Positions 7,152-15,478 of a DNA stretch of 64,000 nucleotides are shown piece after piece. A program made the translations under genes and the position numbers. The notes under the pieces are model-generated. The model searched no databases. It was not told the origin of the DNA and saw only the letters and a list, made by a program, of their open reading frames with translations. This DNA is from UMGS1696 sp045643285 (GTDB lineage Bacteria; Bacillota; Clostridia; Oscillospirales; CAG-272): NCBI GenBank assembly GCA_045643285.1, contig JAZUKN010000097.1, positions 1-64,000 on the forward strand, read 5' to 3'. The number at the start of each line of letters is the position of its first letter. Within the stretch, counting starts at the first letter, position 1.

Positions 7152-8423
7152 ATGAAAAGAGTTTTATCTGTGGTTTTATCTTTGGCAATGCTTTTGTCTC
7201 TTGCTTGTTTTGTCTCAGCAAAAGAGCAGCCGTCTGCATGGGCTGCTGATGAGGTAAACGCGGCGATTTCATCAGGTCTTGTCCCCGATGCAGTACAGCA
7301 GAATTATACAAAGGGCATTTCGAGAGCTGATCTTTCGAAGATTCTTTCAAAACTTCTCGATATGGTTTACGGAAAAGCACCTAATTCTTCGTCGGCGAAG
7401 TTTACCGACACAACTGATTCTGACGTTCTTAATGCTGCAAATCTCGGAATAATCAACGGATATAAGCAGAACAACGGAACGTATATGTTCAATCCGAATA
7501 ACACTCTGAAAAGATGTGAAATGGCGGCGATCGTAAATCGTGTCGCAAAGCTCTGCGGCATAACAACAACGGGATATGATTCCCTCGTCACTTTTGCCGA
7601 CACAGCAGAGCATTGGTGCAAGGGTGAGCTCGGCTGGCCTGTATATGCGGGCATCGTAAAGGGAACGTCGGCGACAACTTTCTCTCCCGAGAGCACACTC
7701 ACGACCGAGCAGACGATAATGATGGTTTACCGTCTCTATACAAAGCTCGGTGAAAACACAACGGCAGGCACTATTGACCCCGCCGCTATTGATGAAATGC
7801 GTATCGGCTCGGATGAAATCATTGATTTTGAATGGTCGAAAAAGAATTTGGAAACCAAAATGTTATACGACATTATCCCGTATTATGAGAACGGTTTCCC
7901 CATCGACATTATGGCAGTATTTGAAATTCCCGCCGAACAGTACATCCAGCGTGTCAATGCGCTGTTCGCTTTCCCCTCCGACTATTTCACGGTTTCGCTG
8001 CTCGAACGCTGCTTCCCGGAAGACCAGTATTCCACTGTCTATCACCCGTCGACAAATACTGTTACGGTACACTTTGTAGGTGGAGTGGGCGGCTCCAGCC
8101 CTTACAAAAACATCGCTTTTTCGCGCTATGTCGACAACGGTGACGGAACGGTAACATTTTACTACGGCCGCCTTAAAAGTGTGAATTACGCAGAAGAAGT
8201 ACAGCCGTATCTTTCCGATGTTGAGAAAATGATGGCTGAAGATTTTATGCTTTGGAAGGTTGAGCGGGACGGGGAAACGTATGTAGAGGCTTACGATCCG
8301 ATACAGCGGACAACCCTGTGGTACGGTCCTGAACTTGCAGACGAAAGCATAGCGGTCACAATTGCTTATTCCGAAAGCAATCAGTACGGCAGATTCGTAT
8401 CGTATTCGGATTCGCTGAGATAA
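7152..8423 (+). CDS. Secreted protein with N-terminal SLH domains and unknown C-terminal domain
   Basis: This 423-residue protein has a signal peptide (residues 1-24, cut near VSA-KE). Three SLH repeats follow, from about 27 to 200 (SAWAADEVNAAISSGLVP, NLGIINGYKQNNGTYMF, HWCKGELGWPVYAGIVKG), the same SLH type as at the start of the window. The remaining 220 residues are unlike anything I can name: mixed alpha/beta, many aromatic residues, and GGVGGSSPYKN as the only glycine-rich loop. The SLH block is N-terminal here but C-terminal in the gene at 536, so the anchor has been shuffled. The start is supported by AAAGGAG seven bases upstream. Confidence 0.88.
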   Translation: MKRVLSVVLSLAMLLSLACFVSAKEQPSAWAADEVNAAISSGLVPDAVQQNYTKGISRADLSKILSKLLDMVYGKAPNSSSAKFTDTTDSDVLNAANLGIINGYKQNNGTYMFNPNNTLKRCEMAAIVNRVAKLCGITTTGYDSLVTFADTAEHWCKGELGWPVYAGIVKGTSATTFSPESTLTTEQTIMMVYRLYTKLGENTTAGTIDPAAIDEMRIGSDEIIDFEWSKKNLETKMLYDIIPYYENGFPIDIMAVFEIPAEQYIQRVNALFAFPSDYFTVSLLERCFPEDQYSTVYHPSTNTVTVHFVGGVGGSSPYKNIAFSRYVDNGDGTVTFYYGRLKSVNYAEEVQPYLSDVEKMMAEDFMLWKVERDGETYVEAYDPIQRTTLWYGPELADESIAVTIAYSESNQYGRFVSYSDSLR

Positions 8424-8464
8424 CGGGACGGATATTCCGTTGATAAAAATATCAGGAAAACAAC

Positions 8465-8498
8465 AAAAGACACTCTCGCGCTTGAGAGTGTCTTTTAT
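8465..8498. terminator. Bidirectional terminator
   Basis: A perfect 13-bp stem AAAAGACACTCTC / GAGAGTGTCTTTT with a 6-base loop lies between convergent genes. A-rich and T-rich ends on either side suit both directions. Confidence 0.93.
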
Positions 8499-8501
8499 TC
8501 T

Positions 8502-9572
8502 TTATTCGTAATCGTCGGGTGACCATTCGTCGACCCAGTGTATCTCCGGTCTGTCGCCGTTCCATTTGATAGGAAGCCAGACGTAGTCGGCTATCGACGT
8601 GTTGCGCGAGACGGACATATTTATGCCCTCGCATAGCTTTGCGGCTTCTGCGTGCCGTCCTTCGGAGTTGAGCGCGAACGTGTCACGGATCGTCTCGTAC
8701 TTCACGTCCATGTCTTCGACAAGCCAGCGGTCTGCAAGCGCGATGTACAGATCCTTTTTGCCCGGCACTTTGAACACACTCGAGACCTGACTGTGGAACG
8801 ACGTGTGACTGTCGTCTCCGACGTGCGGGTCACCGAGCACCGTGAACGGACCGTGATATGTGCCTGCGACTGCCGCCTCAGACGGATTCGGGAAGTACGC
8901 TGTCGTGCCGCTCGTGATGAGATAGTGCTTGTGGTGCCGCTCGAAGTGAGCCGGTGCTTCTCTCACAAACGGAGGACCTTCGTGGTGCGGAAAATGCGTC
9001 GAATAATAGCCGGTGACGTTCGTGTAGTCGTCGGTGAGATCGGCGCATATCAGCTCGCTGTGGACTCGCTCGAAGTACCAGTACGCCTTGCCATCTTCTC
9101 CTACAACGAGGTCGAAGTCTCCCGCGCCGTTACCGAATCCGAACGGTTTCAGCCCCTCGCGGACTTTTTCGTATCCGCCGAGAAGTCTGTCAGACTGCAT
9201 GACCGTGAACGTCTGCACGCCGTCCTTGCCCATGATTTTCAGCCAGCAGACGAATTTCTTCGTCGTTCTGTTGTAGATGATGTGCGGACGGTCGACGTAG
9301 CTGTACGGAGAGAGGGAAGACTGCGGATCGTCGGTGACGACGGGCGGAATGATAACGCCTTCGTCCTTCCAGTTCATGAGGTCACGCGACGAATAGCAGC
9401 GCACACCCATGTGCCATATCCCGTCAAGTCCGGTCGTCTTTTCCTTGTTCTCGCCGTAGAGGTAGTACACTCCGTCAAGATACATGATCGAGCCGCCGTG
9501 AGCCTGGATGCGCTTTCCGTCGGTGTCGAGCCAGACCTTGCCGGGGTAGATCTTCGTGTATTTTTCAGCCAT
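8502..9572 (-). CDS. Glycoside hydrolase family 43-like protein
   Basis: This 356-residue protein fits a five-bladed beta-propeller of the GH43/GH32 superfamily. The start LDTDGKRIQAHGGSIMYLDG then YYLYGENK closely resembles what I recall of GH43 subfamily 24 exo-beta-1,3-galactanases. Later blades show YVDRPHIIYN and FVREAPAHFERHHKHYLI, where the glutamate of REAP is a good acid/base candidate. There is no signal peptide, so intracellular action is inferred. Its start lies three bases after the stop of the isomerase-like gene, and both are read from the promoter at 10665-10693. Another GH43 or GH117-type specificity cannot be excluded. Confidence 0.85.
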   Translation of the reverse strand: MAEKYTKIYPGKVWLDTDGKRIQAHGGSIMYLDGVYYLYGENKEKTTGLDGIWHMGVRCYSSRDLMNWKDEGVIIPPVVTDDPQSSLSPYSYVDRPHIIYNRTTKKFVCWLKIMGKDGVQTFTVMQSDRLLGGYEKVREGLKPFGFGNGAGDFDLVVGEDGKAYWYFERVHSELICADLTDDYTNVTGYYSTHFPHHEGPPFVREAPAHFERHHKHYLITSGTTAYFPNPSEAAVAGTYHGPFTVLGDPHVGDDSHTSFHSQVSSVFKVPGKKDLYIALADRWLVEDMDVKYETIRDTFALNSEGRHAEAAKLCEGINMSVSRNTSIADYVWLPIKWNGDRPEIHWVDEWSPDDYE

Positions 9573-9575
9573 TTC

Positions 9576-10613
9576 TTATTTGTCGATACCCATTATGAGG
9601 TTCATCGTGTACATTTCGAGCTGCTCGAACTTCATCTCTGCGATGAGCTTGTTCGCGTAGTCGTAGTCGTAACGTTTAACCTTTTCTTCGAGTGCCTTGA
9701 AGATAGCGAGGGAGTTTCTCAGATGTTCGTAGCTGTCTTCGTCGGATGTGGTTCTCATAGCCTTTACGTCAAGACCGACGTACTCGCCCTTTGAACCGTA
9801 ATTGTTCTCAACGAGGACCTTGACCTGGTTAAATGCGGAACGGAGGTTTTCAACGCCGAACGACTTGTCTTCGTCGAACTTCAGACCGTTCTGGTCGTTG
9901 AGGTGAACGGTGAACAGCTTGTCGAATGCCATTGCAAAGCCGATTTCGTGAGCAGCGTCAAGACCTGCGAGCATAGCGTGAGCGGATTCGAGGTTGCCGC
10001 CAACTCTCTTCGGGTCGATAGTAGCGGCGGAGACAGCCATAACGTGGCCCATTGTGCCGCAGATCGACTTGTCGATAGGTTCATTCGGCTTCGGCTCGAT
10101 GCAGACGCGGATGTTCTTGTCGTATTCGAGCATCTTGTTGATAGCTTCTACGAGCATCTTGGTTGCCCATACCGGTGACTTCGATTCAGCGCAGAGCGTA
10201 CCTTCGCGTGCGAGCCAGAGAACGATGAGGTCAGTGCCGAGTTCTTTTGCGATGTCGATAGAGCGGTAAGCTCTCCACATAGCGTATTCTCTGTCTTCTT
10301 TTCTCGTGCTCATGAAGCCGCCGTCAACGGTGTGGGGATCCATCCAGAGACGCGGAGCAACAAATTCTGCCCTGAGGTTGTACTTGTCGAGGAGGGCTTT
10401 TACTTCGCGTGCTTTTGCCTTAATTTCTTCTTCGGTGTAGTCGTTGATGTTCGGAACGGCGTCGTCGTCGTGGAACTGAACGGCGGAGAAACCGAGCTCA
10501 GCAAACTTAGCGAATTTTGTTTCGAGGTCGATCGGCTTTCTTGTTTCGGGACCGTAAGAATCTGCTCCTGTGTGAACGTTCCACGGACCTACGGAAAACT
10601 TGAACTGTGACAT
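9576..10613 (-). CDS. Xylose isomerase-like TIM-barrel sugar isomerase
   Basis: This 345-residue protein carries the class I xylose isomerase signatures: FHDDDAVPN with the catalytic His48, CIEPKPNEP with metal ligand E173 and Lys175, ESAH with E209 and H212, HLND around 237-240 with DED downstream, and D282 in LDVKAMRT. It is shorter than actinobacterial xylose isomerases (about 388 residues), so the C-terminal extension is reduced. Isomerisation of an aldose to a ketose is likely, but the sugar may not be xylose given the GH43-like partner and the absence of xylulokinase. AAGGAGA lies seven to ten bases before the ATG. It is the first gene of a two-gene operon. Confidence 0.88.
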   Translation of the reverse strand: MSQFKFSVGPWNVHTGADSYGPETRKPIDLETKFAKFAELGFSAVQFHDDDAVPNINDYTEEEIKAKAREVKALLDKYNLRAEFVAPRLWMDPHTVDGGFMSTRKEDREYAMWRAYRSIDIAKELGTDLIVLWLAREGTLCAESKSPVWATKMLVEAINKMLEYDKNIRVCIEPKPNEPIDKSICGTMGHVMAVSAATIDPKRVGGNLESAHAMLAGLDAAHEIGFAMAFDKLFTVHLNDQNGLKFDEDKSFGVENLRSAFNQVKVLVENNYGSKGEYVGLDVKAMRTTSDEDSYEHLRNSLAIFKALEEKVKRYDYDYANKLIAEMKFEQLEMYTMNLIMGIDK

Positions 10614-10664
10614 GATGTATTCTCCTTTTATTGTAAAAAATAATTTGCATTATTTGCTAAGATA

Positions 10665-10693
10665 AGTATATCACAGGAGGGGAGAGAAGTCAA
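10665..10693 (-). promoter_or_regulatory. Promoter of the isomerase-GH43 operon
   Basis: On the minus strand: TTGACT (10693-10688), 17 bp, TATACT (10670-10665), about 52 bases before the isomerase start codon. Confidence 0.8.
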
Positions 10694-10703
10694 GGAAAAG
10701 GAA

Positions 10704-11336
10704 GAAAACGTTTTGCGTTTTCAAAATTCAATCTTAACATCACAGCGGTGCGCGACACCACACCTTTTAATCGTAGGGCGGGGGTTCATCTCCCGCCGCC
10801 GGATTTGCACATGCTTTATATAGGCGAAAGGAAGAAAACGTCTTCGACGTTTTCAAATTGTTTTCTTCCACTGCGCGTGGGGCTGCACAACCGGTATTCG
10901 ACTTCGTCGAAACCGACGAGATGCTCCGCATCTCGGTGAGTCACTTTCGCGGACTCTTTGTGAATTCACACGACTTAGGGGGAAGGTCGCTTCGCTCTAT
11001 TCACGCCTACCGACTTCGTAAACGAAGTCGTCGAGATGCTCCGCATCTCGGTTGAACCCCTTTGTTGTAAAGTAAATGCAAAACTTTCGTTCGCTCTGTC
11101 TACTTATTACTTATTCACTATTACTTTGTAATGAGCGTCAGCGCGCTATTATTAACGATCTAAATCCTCTTCACCGTCGCAGTCGCTTTGTGACAAAGGG
11201 GTGTTTCCAAAGAGGGGAAATGTGCTTGCACCTTGCCCCTCTTTGGTTCGGTGATTGACAAGAGCGTCGAATCACGCTCTTGTCCGCCGTCCGCGCAGGA
11301 CAAATAATACAATTTGAAAACGTCGCAGACGTTTTC
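10704..11336. repeat. Palindromic cassette A (non-coding mosaic of hairpins)
   Basis: No gene is supported in this stretch; it is almost entirely short palindromes. Left to right: GAAAACG / CGTTTTC (10704-10722); a GTAGG-led hairpin GGCGGG / CCCGCC (10777-10797); GAAAACGTC / GACGTTTTC (10834-10854); TTCGAC / GTCGAA (10897-10911); GAGATGC / GCATCTC (10918-10934); TGTGAATTCACA (10959-10970); GACTTCG / CGAAGTC (11012-11029); GAGATGC / GCATCTC again (11033-11049); an ATGAGCG...GCGCGCTAT motif (from 11131); CCAAAGAGGGG / CCCCTCTTTGG around GTGCTTGCAC (11207-11246); ACAAGAGCGT / ACGCTCTTGT (11258-11283); GAAAACGTC / GACGTTTTC (11316-11336). The same modules recur in cassettes B and C. A sits between divergent genes and carries no transposase. 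Confidence 0.9.
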
Positions 11337-11428
11337 TACCTTCCTCCATGTGTTGTGGTTGAAAAAACTTTATCGAAGAAAAAATCAGAGAAAAATCGCC
11401 TTTTTCTACGAATATGCGCAAATATCAG

Positions 11429-11457
11429 TTGCATTTTTTTTGGTAATGTGTTATTAT
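11429..11457 (+). promoter_or_regulatory. Promoter of the oxidoreductase-aminotransferase-ceramidase operon
   Basis: TTGCAT (11429-11434), 17 bp, TATTAT (11452-11457). It lies about 50 bases upstream of the oxidoreductase start and just outside cassette A. Confidence 0.72.
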
Positions 11458-11507
11458 ATATGTTAAGATAAAATTGTTATAATTATAAAGATTGGACGGT
11501 ATATTTT

Positions 11508-12647
11508 ATGCAGAGATTCAGAGTAGGTATTCTCGGACTCGGCTATATCGGCGTCAGCCATATCGACGCAGTTCGCCGTATCCCGGGAGTTGAGCTTGTC
11601 GCAGTTGCAGACGCAAACACCGAAAGCGCCGCACAGAAAGCCGAGCAGTTCGGTATCAAGGCGTATTCGTCTGTAGACGAACTCATCAACGACAAATCGA
11701 TCGACGTTATCCATAACTGCACCCCGAACCACCTTCATATGTCACTCAATAAAAAGATCATCGAGGGCGGCAAACACCTCTTCAGCGAAAAACCGCTCGC
11801 ACGCGACTACAGCGAAGCGGAAGAGCTTCTGAGAATCGCCGCAGAACATCCCGAGATCGTTACGGCAGTAAATTTCAACTACCGTATGAATCCGATGGTG
11901 CAGGAAATGCGCCGCAGAGTAGAAAAAGGCGAGATAGGCAAGGTTTTCATCGCGTCCGGCGCGTACCAGCAGGATCACCTCATGTACGACACAGACTACA
12001 ACTGGCGGCTTGAGAAAGAATTCTCAGGAAAAGCAAACACAGTCGCTGACATCGGCTCGCACTGGATGGACGCCGTACAGCACATCACAGGGCAGAAAAT
12101 CACCGCAGTTATGGCTGATCTCGTGACGACTATCCCCTACCGCAAGAAACCGAAGAAAGCGGCTACAACGTTCACCGATAACGTCTCCGATGACTACGAG
12201 CTTCGCAAGATCGAGACCGAAGACTATGCGGCTGTACTCTTCAAGCTCTCCGGCGGCGCAACGGGCGTGTTCCACGTTTCGCAGGTCAGCGCAGGTCACG
12301 GTTGCTGCTTCGGCATCGAGATAAACGGCTCCAAGGCATCGATGCGCTGGAATCAGGAGGAGAACGACCGCCTGTGGATGGGCTTCCGCAACGACGACAA
12401 CCGTTACATAATCCGCAACCCGAACGCGATCGATCCCGAGATACGTTCTTGCACCGCACTTGCAAAAGGGCATCCGGAAGGCTGGAACGACGCATTCTGC
12501 GGCAACATCCGCGCGTTCTACGAATATCTCCGCTCAGACAGATCGTATAAGCCGCAGTTCGCTTCCCTTGAGGACGCGGCATACATCGTAAAGCTCACCG
12601 AAGCGATAGTGAAGTCGTCCGAGGAAAAGCGCTGGATAGAGCTGTAA
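11508..12647 (+). CDS. Gfo/Idh/MocA family oxidoreductase
   Basis: This 379-residue protein has an N-terminal Rossmann fold (GLGYIGVSHIDAV, residues 8-20, for NAD(P) binding) and the family motif EKPLARDYSEAEELL, whose EKP lysine contacts nucleotide and substrate. The C-terminal Gfo/Idh/MocA domain runs from about 125 onward. Members oxidise or reduce a hydroxyl or keto group of sugars, inositols or sugar nucleotides. The next gene is a DegT-type aminotransferase; such pairs make or break amino sugars and aminocyclitols by oxidation then transamination. The direction and substrate cannot be read from sequence. The ribosome site is weak (TTGGACGG). Confidence 0.9.
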   Translation: MQRFRVGILGLGYIGVSHIDAVRRIPGVELVAVADANTESAAQKAEQFGIKAYSSVDELINDKSIDVIHNCTPNHLHMSLNKKIIEGGKHLFSEKPLARDYSEAEELLRIAAEHPEIVTAVNFNYRMNPMVQEMRRRVEKGEIGKVFIASGAYQQDHLMYDTDYNWRLEKEFSGKANTVADIGSHWMDAVQHITGQKITAVMADLVTTIPYRKKPKKAATTFTDNVSDDYELRKIETEDYAAVLFKLSGGATGVFHVSQVSAGHGCCFGIEINGSKASMRWNQEENDRLWMGFRNDDNRYIIRNPNAIDPEIRSCTALAKGHPEGWNDAFCGNIRAFYEYLRSDRSYKPQFASLEDAAYIVKLTEAIVKSSEEKRWIEL

Positions 12648-12766
12648 GAGATTTAATGAAAAATGAATAATGAATAATGAATGATCGGGAACGGGAAAGT
12701 CCGTGAAGAGAGGCATTATTTCTGTAAATCATTAAAAAAATTTATTACCCGAAAGGAAATATAACC

Positions 12767-13933
12767 ATGTTCAAAATCGGAAAAGAAGAATGTGAAGCGG
12801 CGTCGAACGCCATAATGAGCGGAGTACTGTTCCGTATCAACGACACAAGACGCGAAGTTATCCAGTTTGAAGACGAATTCAAGAAAAAGATCGGCGCAGA
12901 GCACTGCCTTGAGCTTTCGAGCGGTACTCACGCACTTGCCGCATCTCTTGCCGCACTCGGCATCGGACCCGGTATGGAAGTAATCGTTCCCGGTTACACG
13001 TTCATCGCAACGGCTATCGCAGTTCTCGCAGTCGGCGCTATCCCGGTAGTATGCGAGATCGACGAATCCCTTACAATGGACCCCGACGACGTTGAAAAGA
13101 AGATCTCGAAGTACACAAAGGCTATCATTCCCGTACATATCGCCGGCTTCCCGTGCAATATGAAGAGACTCAAAGAAATCGCCGACAAGCATAACCTCTA
13201 CCTCGTAGAAGACGCTTGCCAGGCGTGCGGCGGACAGTTCGACGGCAAGTACCTCGGTACATTCGGCAACTTCGGCGCATTCTCGTTCAACTACTTCAAG
13301 ATCCTTACCGCAGGTGAGGGCGGTGCGCTCGTCACAAACGACATCAAGATGTTCGAGAGAGCTATCATTTACCACGACTGCGGTTCCGCATTCTGGTCTT
13401 ATGAACAGCCGATCACCGAGCCGCTCTTCTCCGGCACGAACATGAGAGCAAACGAGATCGTCGGCGCTATCCTCAGAGTACAACTCACGAGACTCGACGA
13501 CATCCTCTCTCACATCAGAGGACACAAGAAGAAACTCAAAGAGCTTCTCGCAGACGAGCCGAAGATCAAGTTCAACCGCTCGAATGACGAAGACGGCGAC
13601 TGCGGTACAACGATCCCGTTCTTCTTCGACACCGCAGAGCAGGCAAAGCTCTTCGCAGAGAGAATGAACACGAACAGACCGTACGACACCGACAAGCACG
13701 TATATATCAACTGGACTCCCATGCTTGAGAAGCGCGGTGCTCACTGCGACGCAATGAACCCGTACCTCTTCAAGGCAAACAAGAGACTGCACAAGAATCT
13801 CACAAAGGATTCCTGCCCGAAGACGCTCGAATATCTGTCGAGAACGGCGTACCTCTACACGAAGTACGATATGACAGACGAGGAACTCGAAGAGATCGCC
13901 GCAAAGTGCAGAGAAGCCGTAAAGGATTTCTGA
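12767..13933 (+). CDS. DegT/DnrJ/EryC1/StrS family PLP aminotransferase
   Basis: This 388-residue protein is a fold-type I PLP enzyme. SSGTHALAASLAALG (about 51-65) matches the phosphate-binding loop, D149 in LVEDACQACGG contacts the pyridine nitrogen, and K178 in SFNYFKILTAGEGG is the Schiff-base lysine. The family transfers an amino group, usually from glutamate, to a keto sugar or keto-cyclitol. It shares a probable transcript with the oxidoreductase upstream (119-base gap) and the ceramidase-like gene downstream (17-base gap). GAAAGGAA lies before the ATG. An AHBA-synthase-like or aminocyclitol role is possible but unproven. Confidence 0.9.
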   Translation: MFKIGKEECEAASNAIMSGVLFRINDTRREVIQFEDEFKKKIGAEHCLELSSGTHALAASLAALGIGPGMEVIVPGYTFIATAIAVLAVGAIPVVCEIDESLTMDPDDVEKKISKYTKAIIPVHIAGFPCNMKRLKEIADKHNLYLVEDACQACGGQFDGKYLGTFGNFGAFSFNYFKILTAGEGGALVTNDIKMFERAIIYHDCGSAFWSYEQPITEPLFSGTNMRANEIVGAILRVQLTRLDDILSHIRGHKKKLKELLADEPKIKFNRSNDEDGDCGTTIPFFFDTAEQAKLFAERMNTNRPYDTDKHVYINWTPMLEKRGAHCDAMNPYLFKANKRLHKNLTKDSCPKTLEYLSRTAYLYTKYDMTDEELEEIAAKCREAVKDF

Positions 13934-13950
13934 TTTGACCGGAGAGAATA

Positions 13951-15255
13951 ATGGAACACGAACATCTTAAAGCCGGTTTTGCAAGGGAGGACATCACTCC
14001 CGAGATAGGAACCGCGCTGTACGGATATAAACCCGACAATTTCAGCGAGTCGCTCCACGATCCGCTGAAGGTCTCGGCGGCTTGCTTTGAGAGAAACGGG
14101 ATAATAATTCTGCTTCTCGACTTTGATCTCTGCCTGATCTCGAACGATCTGACGCACGAGATACGGACAAAGCTGTCCGCAGAGACGGGTATAGACTACG
14201 ACAATATCGTTCTCCACGCGACGCACACCCACTCCGGACCGAACGTTGGCGGAGAAAAGGGATGGGGCGAGATCGACCACAAGTATGCGGACGGGATCAT
14301 GAAGCCGAAAGCGATCAAAGCGGCAAAAGCGGCTTGTGCAGAGCTTGTTGAAGTGAAGATCGGCATAGGCACGACCGAAAGCCGCGTCGGAATGAACAGA
14401 CGCATGGTCGAGCGCAACGGTGATGTTGTTCTCGGACAGAATCCGTGGGGACCGTTTGACCCGACGATGACCGTTATCGTTTTCAAGAAGATAAGCGACG
14501 GAAAGCCGCTCTTCAATATCGTTCACTACGGATGCCACGGCACGGCGTGCGGCTGTACGACCGAGATCACGCGCGACTGGTACGGCGTAATGCTTGACAG
14601 ACTCGAAGAGCTGTCGGGCGCACCGTCGTTCTTCATCAATGCTGCTGAGGGCGACGTAGGGCCGCGTATAACGAACGGTTGGACCGGAGGCGGTATGGAC
14701 TACGTCATGGAGCTTGGCGGAATAGCGAGCCGTGACGCGATCGACGCATGGCGTAAGATCAAGGACTTCCGCGACGACACCGAAATAAAGCTCGCCGCAG
14801 ATGACGTAAAGCTGCCGTACCGCGATCTGCCGTCTCTCGAATACTGTGAAGCGGAGATCGCAAAGGTCAAGCACCCCGAAGAGCTTATCAATATTTTCTT
14901 CCTCGAATATCAGCACATGCTCGACGTTAAGGAAGTGTACGACAAGCATATCCCGAAGCCGGAATGCTTCACGTTCCGTCAGACGGTATTTTCGGTAGGC
15001 CCGCTCCTCTTTGTGCCGCTTCCGTATGAGTTCTTCTCCGAGATACAGCTCAGACTGAGACAGTACAGCCCGTATGCTTATACGCTCTGTATGTCAAATT
15101 CAAACGGATCGTGCGGTTACTTCCCGACGAAGGACGCTATCGCAAAAGGCGGTTACGAAGTAAAGTCGTTCATCGCAGGGGAAGCGTTCTCGCTCACCGA
15201 CGACGCCGACCAGCACCTTATCGATGCCGAAATGGCGATAATCGAAAAGCTCTGA
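13951..15255 (+). CDS. Neutral/alkaline ceramidase-like hydrolase
   Basis: This 434-residue protein matches the N-terminal catalytic domain of neutral/alkaline non-lysosomal ceramidases. GFAREDITPEIG marks the start of the domain, and HATHTHSGP (about residues 90-98) carries the zinc-binding histidines; HYGCHGTA and INAAEGDVGP follow as in the family. It lacks a signal peptide and the C-terminal immunoglobulin-like domain of secreted ceramidases, so it is short and probably cytoplasmic. Amide or ester hydrolysis of a small polar substrate is more plausible than ceramide hydrolysis inside the cell. GGAGAG precedes the ATG. It ends the operon with the oxidoreductase and aminotransferase. Confidence 0.85.
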   Translation: MEHEHLKAGFAREDITPEIGTALYGYKPDNFSESLHDPLKVSAACFERNGIIILLLDFDLCLISNDLTHEIRTKLSAETGIDYDNIVLHATHTHSGPNVGGEKGWGEIDHKYADGIMKPKAIKAAKAACAELVEVKIGIGTTESRVGMNRRMVERNGDVVLGQNPWGPFDPTMTVIVFKKISDGKPLFNIVHYGCHGTACGCTTEITRDWYGVMLDRLEELSGAPSFFINAAEGDVGPRITNGWTGGGMDYVMELGGIASRDAIDAWRKIKDFRDDTEIKLAADDVKLPYRDLPSLEYCEAEIAKVKHPEELINIFFLEYQHMLDVKEVYDKHIPKPECFTFRQTVFSVGPLLFVPLPYEFFSEIQLRLRQYSPYAYTLCMSNSNGSCGYFPTKDAIAKGGYEVKSFIAGEAFSLTDDADQHLIDAEMAIIEKL

Positions 15256-15262
15256 TAAATCA

Positions 15263-15308
15263 AAAAACAACAACGGAAACCGTGTTTCTTACGGCTTCCG
15301 TTGTTTTT
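15263..15308 (+). terminator. Terminator of the ceramidase operon (first copy)
   Basis: A 15-base stem (15269-15283 with 15291-15305, one mismatch) around GTTTCTT, followed by a T-run. A near-identical second copy lies at 15412-15465. Confidence 0.9.
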
Positions 15309-15332
15309 ATGAAATAGTTGATGATAGGCAAC

Positions 15333-15382
15333 AATCCTTCCGTCACGACAAGTCGTGCCACCTCCCTTTACACAAGGGAGGC
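15333..15382 (-). repeat. GGGAGG-type palindromic element, copy 1
   Basis: Read on the minus strand it contains CCTCCCTT / AAGGGAGG, then CACGAC / GTCGTG, then an ACGGAAG tail. The order stem 1, stem 2, third copy of the stem-1 arm is shared with the elements at 15479 and 47346. Confidence 0.75.
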
Positions 15383-15411
15383 TATTAGTTTAACATCGTC
15401 AGCGAGATGTC

Positions 15412-15465
15412 CTCAAAAAAACAACGGAAACTGTGTTTCTTACGGCTTCCGTTGTTTTGTTTTCA
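15412..15465 (+). repeat. Second copy of the ceramidase-operon terminator
   Basis: Same hairpin as 15263-15308 apart from a CCG to CTG change in the left arm. The two copies bracket the inverted GGGAGG element, which suggests a small duplication or insertion. Confidence 0.85.
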
Positions 15466-15478
15466 GATAAGTTTATAG

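Noticed and set aside
8652..9794. A 380-codon plus-strand frame opposite the GH43-like and isomerase genes
   Set aside because: Antisense to two motif-bearing genes, with no promoter or ribosome site.
10704..11336. Small open frames inside cassettes A, B and C
   Set aside because: They follow the palindromes, lack ribosome sites and differ between cassettes in frame and sequence.
11160..11340. Insertion sequence with inverted ends in cassette A
   Set aside because: GAAAACGTC palindromes bound the cassette, but no transposase, target duplication or terminal inverted repeat longer than the palindromes was found.
12650..12700. AATGAATAATGAATAATGAATG short repeats as a regulatory site
   Set aside because: Simple sequence between cotranscribed genes; similar strings occur near 5310 and 62640 with no consistent position.
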